DNA from: Corydoras sp. C115
Lineage: Eukaryota > Chordata > Actinopteri > Siluriformes > Callichthyidae
DNA length: 64,000 bases
NCBI GenBank assembly: GCA_019802505.1
Contig: JAFMOC010000787.1
Location: forward strand, 310,001 to 374,000
Direction of reading: 5' to 3'
Of the stretch, positions 20,398 to 32,539 are shown in pieces. Position 1 is the stretch's first letter, and each line of letters opens with the position of its first letter. A program made the position numbers and the translations under genes. The notes beneath the pieces were generated by a model, which saw nothing but the letters and a program-made list of their open reading frames with translations, was not told the origin of the DNA and ran no database searches.

Positions 20398-22596
20398 TAA
20401 ACTTATATGGGCAGACAGAACGACAGAGAGCGGCAAGAGAAAGGGAGGAGGACTGGCAGTATTTGTAAATGATAGATGGTGTAATTCTGATCACATCACT
20501 ATCAAAGAACAAATCTGCTGCAAGGCTGTTGAACTGTTAGCCGTTAGCATGCGACCACACTACCTCCCGAGGGAATTCTCACACGCTATCGGGATAGCTG
20601 TGTATGTGCCTCCCTCTGCTGGCGCTGCGGCTGCATGTGACATCATCCATTCTGCGGTGAGCAAACTACAGTCCAAACATCCACAAGCTCTTTTTCTCCG
20701 GGGATTTCAACCACATTTATCTATGTTCTACTCTGCCCACCTTCACACAGTATGTTACCTGTCCCACCAGAGATGACAAAGTATTGGACTTAGTTACCGG
20801 TCCCACCAGAGACGACATAGTATTGGACTTTTATGCCAACACCCTGGGCCTCCCCTGGGCAAGTCGGATCACAACATGGTTCATCTCCAACCTGTGTATA
20901 AACCTCTTGTACACAGAGAACCTGCAGTCAACCGCACAGTGAAGAAATGGTCTGAAGAAACAGAGTTGGCGCTGAAAGACTGTTTCGATTCAACTATGTG
21001 GGAAGTACTGTGTGATCCTCATGGGGAAGACATGGACAATCTGACACACTGCATCACAGACTACATAAACTTTTGTGTGAAGAACACTGTACCCACCAAA
21101 ACGGTTCTGTGTTTCTCCAATAACAAACCATGGATCAACCCTGAGATGAAAGCTCTCCTAAAAGATAAGAAGAGAGCTTTTAAATCAGGAAACAGGGAGG
21201 AGCTGAAAACTGTACAGAAGGAGCTAAGAAGGAAGATCCATGAGGGAAAAGCCAAGTACAGGAGAAGAATTGAAGACCGAAAAATGTCAGTGGGATCTGG
21301 AAAGGCCTCAAAGCCATCTCAGGCCACACGAAACCAGACTCCCAGGTGGTGGGGGACCAGAAATGGGTGAACGACCTAAATCTGTTTTACAATAGGTTTG
21401 ATCACTCCCCTCCAACGACCCTGACACCTCTACTTTAGCCATTTTCTTCAACGACTCAAGTGTACGACCCGGCCATCACGCTCACGGACATCCCCATTAG
21501 CACATCAGCCAGTTCACAGCCACCGCCCACTGCTCCCAGAAACAGCAAACAGACACCTGGAACACCTGATCACTTTCCAACCCCATGCACCAATTTGACC
21601 CTTTCAACCATCCAGGTGAGAAATGAGCTCAGGAAGATGAAGCCAAGAAAGGCTACAGGTCCTGATGGCATCAGCTCCAGGCTTCTGAGGTGCTGCGCCG
21701 ACCAGTTCAGTGGAATCGCTGAATACATGTTCAACATGAGCCTCAAGCTGGGACGCGTTCCACAGCTGTGGAAAAACTCGTGCGTGATATCGGTGCCTCA
21801 GACTCCTCATCCAAAGGACCTGAACATCTACAGGCTGGTGGCACTGACGTCCCATCCCATCTGAAGACACTGGAGAGGCTGGTGCTTGTTCATCTCCGCC
21901 CACTGGTGAGTTCATCGATGGACCCACTTCAGTTTGCCTACCGGCCTGGTGTTGGTGTGGATGATGCTGTCATCTACCTTCTCCACAGAGCTCTTTCTCA
22001 TCTGGAGAACCAGGGGAGCACCGTGAGGATCATTTTCTTCGATTTCTCTAGTGCTTTTAACACCATCCAACCTGGACTTCTGAGGGACAAGTTGGATTTT
22101 ATCGGAGTGGACTGTCACATGGCAAACTGGATTATGGACTACCTAACACATCGACCACAATATGTGAGGTCACGGGACTGTGTGTCTGACTTAGTGGTCT
22201 GCAGTACTGGGGCCCCAGGGAACCGTTTTGGCGCCGTTCCTCTTCACCCTGCACACTTCAGACTTCAGTTCAGCTCACTGAACTGTCACCTACAGAAGTT
22301 CTCTGATGACTCTGCTGTTGTCAGTCTCATCACTGATGATGACGACCCGGAATACAGAGAGTTGATTCAGGACTTTGTGGACTATGTAACCGCCTCCAGA
22401 TCAACACCGCGAAAACTAAGGAGCTGGTGGTGGATTTTCGTTGGCCCGGTCGCTCTATCCCAACACCGGTGAACATCCAGGGAATGGACATTGAGACGGT
22501 GGACTCTTATAAGTACCTGGGTGTTCACCTTAACACAAAACTGGACTGGTCAGACAACACCACTGCACTCTATAAAAAAGGACAGAGCAGACTGTA

Positions 22597-22659
22597 TCAA
22601 ATCAAATCCTTCATCAAACCTCAGAGAACTTTATCTGACATACAGAGAATCAGGAGGAG
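22597..22659 (+). other. 63-bp perfect copy of NLR terminal exon inside LINE RT
   Basis: The 63 bases from tcaaatcaaatccttcatca to gaatcaggaggag are identical to 25621-25683, within the last exon of locus 1. In related LINEs the codons for SRLYFLRRLR are uninterrupted; here LYQ is followed by foreign codons and then RRRLRLFGV, so the patch sits between ctgta and aggagactaagg in the RT C-terminal region. The locus 2 counterpart (62635-62697) differs at several bases, so locus 1 is the likely donor. Confidence 0.93.
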
Positions 22660-23399
22660 ACTAAGGTTGTTTGGGGTGCGGGGGCCACTCCTCAGGACCT
22701 TTTTTGACACAGTGGGCATCAGGCATTTTTTATGGAGTGGTGTGCTGGGGCAGCAGCATCACAAATGCAGACAGGAACAGATTGGACAAACTAATTAGGA
22801 AGGCCAGCTCTGTCCTGGGGGAACGCTTAGACCCGGTGCAGGTGGTGGGAGACAAGAGGATGCTAAGCAGGCTAGCAGGCTAAGCAGGCTTATGGACAAT
22901 GAATCCCACCCCATGATTGAGACCCTAGCAGCACTGGGCAGCACCTTCAGTGACCGGCTGTGTCATCCAAAGTGTGTTAGGGAGCGTTACCATAGGTCCT
23001 TCATTGCTGCTGCAGTGAGACTGCACAATCAGCATTGCTCTCAGTAACCACTCCAAACCAAACTAAAAATAACTGTGCAATAAATGTATCATTGATGGTG
23101 CAATACATTTCAAGCTTCTGTATGTAATAAATGTCTGCTGCTTAATCAGACACCACGTGTGCAATATGTGATTCATTTCATTCCTGTAGGACTGTAAATA
23201 ACAAAAATTTGAAAATTTGATTTTTATATTGTATATATAGATTTCTAACTCTATTTAAAAAGAAATAATGAATGGATACCTTTTCACCCTCCTCTGTATC
23301 TGCTGCTGAGAAATGTGAATTTCCCCATCGTGGGACAAATCAAGGTTTGTCTTGTCTTGTCTTGTCTTGTCTTGTCTTGTCTTGTCTTGTCTTGTGTGG

Positions 23400-24420
23400 A
23401 ATGCAGTCCACTAGGCCAATACAAAAGATTGATTCATATTTTGATGATAAAGGCAGGACGCAGCGGGCTCCCCAGCCACCATTATAGCAGTTAAGAAACT
23501 TATTATAGTTATTCACAGTCAAATTGTAGTTCTGCTGAATGGAGCTGTTCTATTATTTCCCCACGTCTTGTGATGGGCGATCTCGTCTGAAGGGCTGCAG
23601 TTTTCCCTTGTAGTTTGCTTTGCGTCTGGACCCTGCACACTCTCCAGAGCCACCCATCCTGTGCCAAGCAAGCTGTAGCAAGCAAGAAATAGGCTGTCAA
23701 GGCCCAAACAATAAAGCGTACATTGTGAGATGAAGGCCTCCATGCCAGAACTCCCAGACACACCCCTATGCTGACTCCAAAGCACAAGAAGAGTCGACAC
23801 CAGTATGTAAAAAACCATGTGAACCTGTGAAGCATGGCGGTGGGTCAGTCATGCTCTGGGGCCGTTTTGCTTCTTCTGGTACAGGAAATCTACAATGTGT
23901 GCAAGATATCATGAATTCAGTTAAATATCAGGAGATCTTGGGTCAAAATGTCATGCAGTCAGTGATAAAGCTGAAGCTTGGGAGACGTTCGACCTTCCAA
24001 CAAGACAATTAAACCAAGCATACCTCAAATTCTTGGTTGCAGAAGAAGGTTTGAAAGATTCTGGAGTGGCCATCACAATCACCTGACATAAATCCCATAG
24101 AACATTTCTAGTGGGACTTGAAGAAGGCAGTTGCAGGACGCAAGGCCAAGAATGTCAATGAACTAGAGGCCTTTGCTCATGAGGAATGGACTAAGATACC
24201 TTTAGATCGCTGCAAGAAACTGCAAGAAAGCTAAGTTTCACGTCTGAAGAATGTTATTACTGCCAAAGTTAGCTGTATTAATTACTAATGATGTATGTGA
24301 TTAAGGGGTTGAATAATTTTGTCAATGAGGAAATTACTAAAAGGTTATTTGTTGGTATACCTGAAAAGATATTGTTGTAATTTAAGTTGCATTTGTTTAT
24401 TATTAAATTCCTTCTTTAAA
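23400..24420 (+). mobile_element. Tc1/mariner transposon remnant
   Basis: The transposase C-terminal half is readable at 23826-24240: VKHGGGSVMLWGRF, FQQDN (second catalytic Asp), WPSQSPDINPIEHF (third acidic residue region), with stops after QQDN and within the IEHF stretch. The 5' half (23400-23820) is degenerate. The 3' end (ggggttgaataattttgtca) resembles Tc1-type termini. No intact inverted repeats were identified. Not functional. Confidence 0.75.
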
Positions 24421-24474
24421 CTGATTGTGAACAAGATAAAAAAATAAACATCAAACTAATTAAAACACTTTACT

Positions 24475-25435
24475 GTAATGGGGGTTGAAGGTGGGGGGTC
24501 TGTTAGGAGTTGATGGAGGTTGAATGTGGGGGGTCTGTTGAGAGGTGATGAAGGTTGAATGTCGGGGGTCTGTTGGAGGTGAAGGAGTTTTAAGGTGGAG
24601 GGTCTGTTGGTAGTTGATGGAGGTTTGAAGGTGGGGTGTCTGTTGGGAGGTGATGGAGGTTGAAAGTTGGGGATCTGATGGGAGTTGGTGGAGGTTGAAG
24701 GTCGGGGGTCTGATGGAAGTTGATGGAGGTTGAAGTTCGGGTGTCTGTTGGAGGTGATGGAAGTTGAAGGTGGGGGGTCTGATGGGAGTTAATGGAGGCT
24801 AAAGTTGGGGGGGTAAGTTGGGAGTTGATTGAGGTTGAAGGTGGGGGTCTGTTGGGAGGTGATGGAGGTTTATGGTGGGGGTCTGTTAGGAGTAGATGAA
24901 GGTCAAAGGTGGGGGGTCTGTTGGGAGGTGATGGAGGTTGAATTTGGGGATCTATTGGGAGGTGATGGAGGTTGAAGGTGGGGTCTGTTGGGAGGTGTTG
25001 GAGGTTGAAGGTGGGGTGTCTGTTGGGAGGTGATGGAGGTTGAAAGTTGGGATCTGATGGGAGTTGATGGAGGTTGAAGGTCGGGGGTCTGATAGAAGTT
25101 GATGGAGGTTGAAGTTCGGGTGTCTGTTGGAGGTGATGGAGGTTGAAGGTGGGGGGTCTGTTGGGAGGTGATGGAGGTTGAAGGTGGTGAGTCTGTTGAA
25201 GTGATTGAGGTTTATTGGGGGGTCTGCTGAGAGGTGATGGAGGTTGAAGATGGGGGTCTGTTGAGAGGTGATGGAAGTTTATTGGGGGGGTCTGTTGAGA
25301 GGTGATGGAGGTTGAAGATGGTGTGTTCTGTTGGAAGTGATGGAGGTTGAAGGTGGGGGGTCTGTTGGGAGGTGATGGAGGTTGAAGGTGGGGGTCTGTT
25401 TGGAGGTGATGGAGGTTGAAGGTGGGGGTCTGCTT
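24475..25435 (+). repeat. G-rich minisatellite, about 34-bp units
   Basis: Nearly 1 kb of imperfect repeats of gatggaggttgaaggtgggg plus gtctgttgggaggt, with unit length about 31-36 bp and runs of 3-7 G. It lies in the last intron of locus 1, ending 130 bp before the terminal exon. The repeated GGGGG/GGG/GG runs on the plus (transcribed) strand could form G-quadruplexes. Confidence 0.88.
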
Positions 25436-25567
25436 CAGTGCTGAATCACTGATGAATCGTTTGTTTGTGATGAAGATTCATCTTTATGTTCTTTTCTTCT
25501 AACAGCAGAGTTTCAGATTTAAATCTCTTACAGTTTTAGTTTCATATCAGAATTTTTCTCTCTGCAG

Positions 25568-25832
25568 GATGATATGTTGCTGGATTACAGATGTAGGTTG
25601 TTCAGATCTGGCTGAAGCTCTCAAATCAAATCCTTCATCAAACCTCAGAGAACTTTATCTGACATACAGAGAATCAGGAGGAGCAGGAGAGCTCAAGCTC
25701 AGAGATCTAATGGAGGATCCAAACTGTAAACTGAAGAAACTGGAGGCCAGCTTGTGGAGCGTTAATCCTGATGAGAACATGAGACTGAACACATGTTCAG
25801 ATCAGCAGCTCAGTTCAGAGCTGAATCATTAA
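25568..25832 (+). CDS. NLR-type terminal LRR exon with stop (locus 1)
   Basis: Acceptor ttctctctgcag, one leading base of a split codon, then 87 codons and TAA. It encodes a final LRR pair (ICCWITDVGCSDLAEALKSN, SNLRELYLTY) and a polar C-terminus ending SSELNH. The phase (2) matches the donors of the LRR exons at 6941, 12101 and 12896. Fish NLRs of the NLRC3-like type end in such an exon when they lack a B30.2 domain. A homologous terminal exon at 62579 shares the upstream intron sequence (gagtttcagattta … tttcatatcag) but ends 22 residues earlier. The 3'UTR follows with AATAAA at 26417. Bases 25621-25683 recur exactly in the LINE at 22597. Confidence 0.85.
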
Positions 25833-26440
25833 TCTGTGACATCATCAAACCTACAGATCACTTCAATCCTCCACCTCCATCAATCAAACTGAATCAGACT
25901 GAACTCCATCTTTATTTTTCTTTCTCATTAATGATGAAACACATATCAATGATTTCATGTCCCAGCTGATGATGTCATCAGGTTCTTACACCATTGATTA
26001 ACCATAACCATAAATTATTGGTGAGTCAGGAACTCATTTAGTTCTTTAGATGTCTCCTCTTCTCACATGAATAATGTTTCTCTAAAATAATGAAGCTGGG
26101 ATTAGATCTGATGGATTACAGTCTGATGCTTCTGTTTGTTAATCAGATTTTAATCCTGTAGATTGGACAGGTGAGTGCAGGTTCAACAGGAACACAGCAG
26201 TTCCATCTTAATCAAATCATGTGACAGGTTCAACTGAAGCTTATTGTTCTCTTAATATACAGATGTTTTCTCTCCTCAGTTGCATTAGAGAACAGCTGCA
26301 GGAACAAATGTACAGTTTAGTATTTAATAGATTTTTAAATGTTGTTAAAATGCATTTTTTTATTGTATATTTTATTTTTTTTTGTTATCTTATTATAAAT
26401 GAGACAAAATGTGTTAAATAAATGAGTTTAAATAATAATC
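25833..26440 (+). other. 3'UTR of locus 1 with polyadenylation signal
   Basis: No genes. Bases about 26135-26310 match 62840-63010 after the locus 2 terminal exon (gtgcaggttcaacaggaac, cttattgttctcttaatata), supporting a shared 3'UTR. AATAAA at 26417-26422 is the probable cleavage signal. Confidence 0.65.
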
Positions 26441-26474
26441 ATCATCATTATCATCATCATAATAATATAACTAA

Positions 26475-27425
26475 ACAATTGTATTTTGTCTCCCATTAAG
26501 TTTATTTAAAGGCCATTTAAAATGTGTCTTTTGTCTTGGACAGGATCTGATGTGATAAACTCCAACTCCCACAATGCACTACAGGACATAATACAAAGGT
26601 CAGGCTCTGTGGATCTTTACAGACGTTACTGCACAAGAGGAGAGAAGCAAACATGTTAAAATCTAGATTTATTAAAAAGTAACTTAATTTCTAAAAACAC
26701 ATTTGTATCATAGAAGTTGAACATGGCTTGAATGTTAAAGGCTGAATAATCCGACAGTGGGCGGCATGGTGGCTTAGTGGTTAGCACGTTCACCTCTCAG
26801 CGCTGAATCCCAATCTGGGTGGAGGTTCCATGTTCTGCCCATGTCTGCGTGGGTTTCCTCCGGGTTCTCCGGTTTCCTCCCACAGTCCAAAAACATGGAT
26901 CAAGTCAGTTGAGTTCTCCAAATTGCCCCATATAAAGTGTGTATGTGTGCATGCTTGTGTGAGTGAGTATGTGCCCAGCGATAGATTGGCGCCCTGTCCT
27001 GGGTGTATCTGCCTAGCGCGCAAAACGTTCTCCCCTGGATGGGCATGGGGGAACCCCCCCCCCCCCCCCCTAACATAGGATAAAGCGGAAGATAATGGAT
27101 GGATGGAATAATAACAGAATTAAAATATTGTTTTTTGTCTCCCATTTAGTTTATTTAATGGCATTTAAATCTTTTTAAATCTTGGACAGGATCTGAGCCG
27201 ATAAACTCCAACTCCCACAATGCACTATAATACATAATACAAAGATCAGGCTCTGTGGATGTTTACAGATGTGATTGCACAAGAGGAGAGAAGCAAACAT
27301 GTTCAAATCTAGATTTATATATAATATTTATATAATATAAAAATATTATATTAATTTCTAAAAACAGTCGAATTTGTACCATAGAAGTTGAACACGACTT
27401 GAACGTTAAAGCCTGACAAATTCGT
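26475..27425 (+). repeat. Direct duplication of about 280 bp with a SINE between copies
   Basis: Copy 1 is 26475-26757 and copy 2 about 27120-27425. Shared landmarks: tctcccatt-agtttattta, aactccaactcccacaatgc, gtggat-tttacaga, and gaggagagaagcaaacatg. Copy 2 has an extra AT-rich insertion near 27320. The SINE at 26759-27105 sits at the junction. Confidence 0.8.
26759..27105 (+). mobile_element. Mermaid/DANA-like SINE
   Basis: Starts gggcggcatggtggcttag (box A region) and ends in (atgg)n after a poly-C run. The box B region is degraded (lacks GGTTCGAATCC). The internal gtgtgtgagtgagt microsatellite is typical of this family. No clean target duplication found. Confidence 0.8.
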
Positions 27426-27984
27426 CAGTGCCCTCTAGTGGTGTTTAAATGAATTCCCTCTGACATTCTGTTGTAAAGTGTGGCGGTGTTAAACAGGAAA
27501 GCATTTTAGAACCTCATTTCAACACAAATGGAACGTTTTTACTAAAATTGAAGCAAATCTCAATCCTGATGGAGAAGTTTGGTTTGAAGCTGCTTCCACC
27601 TGCAGAGTGAATGGAGTTCATCTCGAGCAGCGCTATTAACATTTCATTTACTCCTTTAAAGAAACTTTAATAACAATATAGTGTAGGAGTCATTAAAATG
27701 TAGTACTCTTAATTTTATTTAAATATATTTATGAGGTGAAACGTTTTGAACTTATCTTTGTTTGGTACCACTGTGTTTCCATGGCTGTATCCCAAATGCA
27801 GTTCTTTTAAATATGAAGTGCACTTTGGGGAATCCGCGTCTTATACGATCATGTGTGAGCACACGTAGTGTAGACTACTGTATTTGCAACATCACCCTTA
27901 ATGTTGGCAATATAAACACTTTAACTAATGTATACATCATGAATGAAAATAAACATGTTTTAAAGTAATTAATGATTATGAATT
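27426..27984. other. Non-genic, nothing recognised
   Basis: AT-rich unique-looking sequence. Short open frames here lack recognisable motifs or splice context. Confidence 0.4.
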
Positions 27985-28310
27985 ACATTTACATTTAATC
28001 ATTTAGCAGATGGTTTCATCCAAAAGTCGTAAGTCGCTTACAAAAGAGAACATCACAAGTCAGTAGTTATGAAGAAAACTTTTTGTTTTTACAACAGGTA
28101 TTTGTTAAAAAGATGCTTCTTCAGCAGTTTCTTAAAACTGCCTAGTGACTCTGCCTTACGGATAGAGTTTGGAAGATTGTTGCAGCATTTTGCTGTGGGG
28201 AACTCCACAGAGTGAGAATTAGCACCTAGCTGAGTGGAATCACCAGGCGACAATCATCACTGAGCGAAGTGAACGAGCTGGAGTGTATTTTGAAAAGATA
28301 GGATTAATTA
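27985..28310 (-). mobile_element. L2-like LINE 3' fragment (second family)
   Basis: The minus strand matches the LINE at 56250-56985: the 3' tail aaatgtaaatgtaat type, cgctt-ggat-aaa-gcg-tctgctaaatg equivalent, and coding for PNSIRKAESLGSFKKLLK-like residues. Broken by indels. Confidence 0.6.
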
Positions 28311-28414
28311 ACTTTTGAATTATTTTGGAAAGTAAATTAAAACATTCTGTAGTTTACCTTTTTAAACATTTTATTTACATGTTTAAACTCGAGATAAATT
28401 CATATTTATGTGTA

Positions 28415-28520
28415 CTGTGTGCAGAATTATTAGGCAAGTTGTATTTGAGAGGACAACAACTCTGTTCTCAAAAACCCAAAAGACTCATAAATATAAAAGC
28501 TTAATATTTTTGGAAGTTTA

Positions 28521-28551
<31 letters not shown>

Positions 28552-28717
28552 GGATTTGGCTATTTTAGGAGGATATGTGATTGTGCAGGTAACTGTTACT
28601 GTGCATAATTATTAGGCAACTTAATAAACACCAAATAAATATAACCAATATAACAACAGAAAATTGTAAACCAATATAACAACAGAAAATTTAGAAATAA
28701 ACATTTCTGACATTCAG

Positions 28718-28750
<33 letters not shown>

Positions 28751-29690
28751 AAATCAGTGACCAGTAAAGCCACCTTTCCTTAAGATTACACTCAAAAGCC
28801 TTCCATCCATTTGCTTGATCTGTTTACGATCAACATTGGGAGGCTGTGGTGGCTGCTACATGGGGACACTGTTCAGAGAGCTGTGGTGTTTTCCCTCCCT
28901 GTAGATCTCACATTTTATGAGGGACCACAGGTTCTCTATGGGGTTCAGATCATGTGAACAAGGGGGCCATGTCATTATTTTTTCTTCTTTTAGACCTTTA
29001 CTGGCCAGCCACACTGTGGAGTATTTGGATGCATGTGATGGAGGATTATCGTGCATGAAAATAATGTTTTCTTGAACGATACCAGCAGTAGTTCTGGGAA
29101 TTTAGCTTCATTCCATCCTTAACCCGAAAAGGTCCCAAAAGTTCATCTTTAGTGATACCAGCCCATACCAGTATCCCACCTCCACCTGCTGGCGTCTAAG
29201 TCAGAGTGGAGCTATTTGCCCTTTACTGATCCAGCCTCGGGCCCATTCATTTGGCCCATCAAGAGTCACTCTCATTTCATCAGACCATAAAACCTTAGAA
29301 AAATCATTCTTAAGATATTTCTGGGCCCAGTCTTGATGTTTTATCTTGTTTCTTGTTAAAAGGTGGTCGTTTTTCAGCCTTCCTTACCTTGGACGTGTCC
29401 CTGAGTATCGCACACCTTGTGCTTTTTGATACTCCAGTAATGTTGTAGCTCTGAAATATGGCTAAACTGGTGGCTAATGACATCTTGGTAGCTTCACGCT
29501 TGATTTTCCTCAATTCATGGACAGTTATTTTGCACCTTTTATTTCTAACACGCTTCTTGCGACGCTGATGGCTATTTGCTATGAAACGCTTGATATTTTG
29601 GTGATCACGCTTCAAAAGTTTGGCAATTTCAAGACTGCTGCATCCCTCTGCAAGACATCTAATTTCAGGTTTATTAAGGTCAGGATCCTG
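28415..29690 (-). mobile_element. Tc1/mariner-like transposon, degenerate
   Basis: The left terminus carries gtgtgcagaattattaggca and a repeat of cagaattattaggcaa type near 28605. On the minus strand 29615-29310 encode a basic helix-turn-helix region (IKREATKMSLATSLAIFQS), and 29056-28856 encode the DDE C-terminus (MHDNPPSHASKYS, PPCSHDLNPIENLWSLIK). Long A and T runs (28506-28550, 28719-28750) interrupt it. No right inverted repeat seen. Confidence 0.75.
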
Positions 29691-30277
29691 TTAGGATTCT
29701 GCTGGCGTGAAGATCTGCAGGTCAAGAGACAAGGATAAAGATTTTAGAGGTTGTACCTCTCCCTATGAGCTCAGAACATTATAAAATGTAATCTTCAGAA
29801 CCATTCTGAGATCGGACCTTCAACACCTAGAAGAAAAGCCACTCTGATGTCATACAGTAAACCTTTAGTATTCTGATCAGATCTGAATTGTTTTTGATTT
29901 AGAACTTTCTGTAGGTTCTAAGGATACAGATGTAATTTCTTGTGCTCATCAATAGAATTTTATAAATAATAATAAATCATTATTAATTATAATATCAAAC
30001 GCTTAGATGATGTGTAAATAGTATTTACTTTAATATGAACTGTTATATAATTAAAAATAAATCAATAGAAATAACCGGTTTATTATAACCTGTTGGTTCT
30101 AACTAGGGCAGCATGAAAGTGGTCTGTCTGAAAGTTTTAACACCCTACACACTCAGTAGCACCCCCTTCAGCAGGAATCACAGCCTGGAAACGCTTCTTT
30201 TTATGATGTAGTTAAAATCATATTTCTATTTTCTTTGTTCTGTAGTTCTGAGGTATTCATTAATTTACACCATGAAC
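29691..30277. other. Non-genic, nothing recognised
   Basis: AT-rich sequence without recognisable coding or repeat features. A short piece near 30130-30200 resembles Tc1-like sequence (cagcaggaatcacagcctgg) but is too short to assign. Confidence 0.35.
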
Positions 30278-30609
30278 CAGGGGTGTTTTTAGGGTTTAGA
30301 AACATCAGGGGCTTTAGCCCATATCCCTTATTTCCCCTCTGTCCTTTTTAAAAATTGGCCTTTCATGAGTGTATTTATCCATTTTTCAAACGGTTGTTAC
30401 ATTCATTTTGTTTGATCATTCATTAGTTATATTGGATAAAATTAAATAACATATGAAATATGTCTAAAATTAAATAACATATGAAAAAATCGTTCGGTCC
30501 CCCAGCTGGAGGAGAGGCGGCCAGAAAAAGCTGCTCTCATTTGATTCGGGGCTACTGACAAAACGTCCGGGGCTATAGCCCCGAAAGCCCAGGTCTGACG
30601 ACGCCCCTG
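30278..30609. mobile_element. hAT-like MITE (332 bp), deleted relative of 10945-11596
   Basis: Starts caggggtgtttttagggttt and ends tctgacgacgcccctg. Terminal regions match the 652-bp copy, whose middle is missing here. An internal direct repeat (aaattaaataacatatgaaa) is present. Flanks ccatgaac (30270-30277) and tcgtgaac (30610-30617) match at 6 of 8 positions, consistent with an aged 8-bp hAT duplication. Confidence 0.7.
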
Positions 30610-31129
30610 TCGTGAACAGAAGTATTTGTACATGTTCATCACGTCTCTTCCTGAATTCCTCTTTACATCTTTAACATCCATTCTTCTGTGACATCGTTCT
30701 ATTAGACTTTGGGGAGGATCTGAGGGAATCTGTGACCATTTATCCAGATAAAGATTTGTGTTAATTATTAAAATGTGTTTAGATCAATGTTAGTTTAAGG
30801 TGTGTTCTCATCAATGACCTGTGATGCTATGTGAGAAAAAGTTTAGTTTTCTAAACTAGTTTTAAAAAGTTATAACTAATAAAATAACACACAGAGTTAA
30901 TGATGACTGTAAAAAAGAAATAAGACAAATGTCAGACATTCTAAAGTCTCGTTAAAAAAAAAAACAAGTTGTTCATAGTTCCACTCTGAGTTATATAAAT
31001 AATCCTGTTAGTGAAATCAGTACCTGTTTAAACTTGTTCTGCTCCTTCTGATGAACTGATAGATCATCAACTGAGATATGTCTGTGTGTGAGAGAGAGAG
31101 AGAGAGAAGAAGAGTGATATGTGTGTATA

Positions 31130-32005
31130 TATATTTCCAAAAGTATTCGCTCACAAGCCTTGACTCACATATGAGCTTAAATAACATCCCATTCCTAATC
31201 CATAGGGTTCTATATGATGTGGGTCCATCCTTTACAGCTAGAACAGCTTCAACTCTTCTGGAAAGGCTGTCCACAAGGTTTAGGAGTGTGTTTCTAAGAA
31301 TTCTTGACCATTCTTCCAGAAGCACATTTGTGAGGCCACACACTGATGTTGGACGAGAAGGCCTGGCTCTCTGTCTCCGCTCTAATTCCTCCCAAATATC
31401 AGGTCAGAACTGTGCAAGTTCATCCACACCAGACTCTGTCCTTCATGTCTTTCTGGACATTGCTTTGTGCACTGGTGCACAGTCATGTTGGAAGAGGAAG
31501 GGGCCAGCTCTAAAAAGATCCACCAATATGGGAGCATGGAATTGTCCAAAATGTCTTGGTATGCTGAAGCATTCAGTGTTCCTTTCAGAGTTCCTTGCAA
31601 CCGTCAAACCCAGACACGTCCATCAGATTGTCAGATGGAGTAGGATGATTCGTAACCCCAGAGAACGTATCTCCACCACTCTAGAGTCCAGTGGTGGCAT
31701 GCTTTACACTGCTGCATCCAACGCCTTGGATTGCACTTGGTGATGTATGATTTGGATGCAGCTGCTCGACCAAGGAAACCCATTCCATAAAGTTCTCTGC
31801 GCACTGTTCTTGATCTAATCTGTAAGCCACATGAAGTTTGGAGTTCTGTACTGACTGACTACAGCATTCGCTGACCTCACATTGTCAGTTTACTTGGCCT
31901 ACCAATTGGTAGCTGAGTTGCTGTCGTTCCCAACACTTCCATTTTCTTATAATACAGCTGACTGTTGACTGTGGAATATTTAGAGGGGCATGGAAATTTA
32001 ACGAC
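31130..32005 (-). mobile_element. Tc1-like transposon, internally deleted, antisense
   Basis: Begins with ccaaaagtattcgctcacaa, a familiar fish Tc1-type terminus. The body is antisense to a transposase gene whose fragments can be recognised on the minus strand (HVWVGRCHDH… is not open; the gene is broken by deletions). The plus-strand open frame 31078-31743 is an antisense shadow. The far terminus is missing. Confidence 0.7.
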
Positions 32006-32539
32006 TTGATTGTTATAGAAATTAGAGAAATAAAAGAAAATATAAATAAATATGAGAGAGAGAGAACCTTATCTGATGAAACTCTTATAAAAGTGATAGT
32101 AAAAAGTTTCATGTTGCTGAATCTTTGTTACCTGATCACTGATGTAGGACACACCCCTGACTGTGTAAATGTACTGTCTACTGTGTGAATGTACACACGC
32201 ACACACACTCACATATACACATACACAGAGAGCGTAAAGGACGAGACTGATTACTGACTGGATATCTCATATTGCTGGTGAGCTGTTTTATCTTATGTTT
32301 GTAAATGAATTGAAATTTCATTTGATAATGTTTATTTATGTAAAAAGACAAATTAAAGCACATGTAACTTTTAAAAAAACTTTATTTCCTGCTATAAACA
32401 GGAAATAAAAGCGAAAGTAAAAATTATAACTGCTAAATCCTTCATCCAAAGTTGATTATTTTATTTTAAAATGATATTTTAAACTGCTTTAGTACGTTCT
32501 TTTTCTATAAAAGCCTGTTTCCACCACTAGAGAGAAAAA
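32006..32539. other. Non-genic, nothing recognised
   Basis: AT-rich with a short CA tract near 32195. No coding or transposon motif identified. Confidence 0.35.

Larger units (their letters stand above)
19711..23396 (+). mobile_element. LINE with APE endonuclease and RT (clade not settled), near full length
   Basis: 5'UTR-like sequence from about 19711, then a frame at 19895-20362 starting MRTRALEVVLVLV with a strongly hydrophobic N-terminus, followed by GSIVYTRDQLLALRNTAV and the endonuclease start (IMGNVRSLSNKMDELTAL, LFTETWL). The endonuclease continues in pieces to about 20880. Linker and RT follow at 20876-22800 in several frames: KPRKATGPDGISS, FFDFSSAFNTIQP, and FSDDSAVV in place of the usual catalytic F/Y-A-D-D. 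The end carries a pentanucleotide tail, (tcttg)n at 23343-23396. Frameshifts and a 3'-tail insertion at 20310 make it non-functional. A relative with an internal deletion is at 54960-55867. The RT contains a 63-bp stretch copied from an NLR exon (separate entry). Confidence 0.85.

Noticed and set aside
24475..25435. Regular repeat array considered as a CRISPR-like array.
   Set aside because: Units are contiguous and variable, with no unique spacers, and the genome is a vertebrate; it is a minisatellite.
31078..31743. 221-codon plus-strand frame as a gene.
   Set aside because: It is the antisense of a Tc1-like element.
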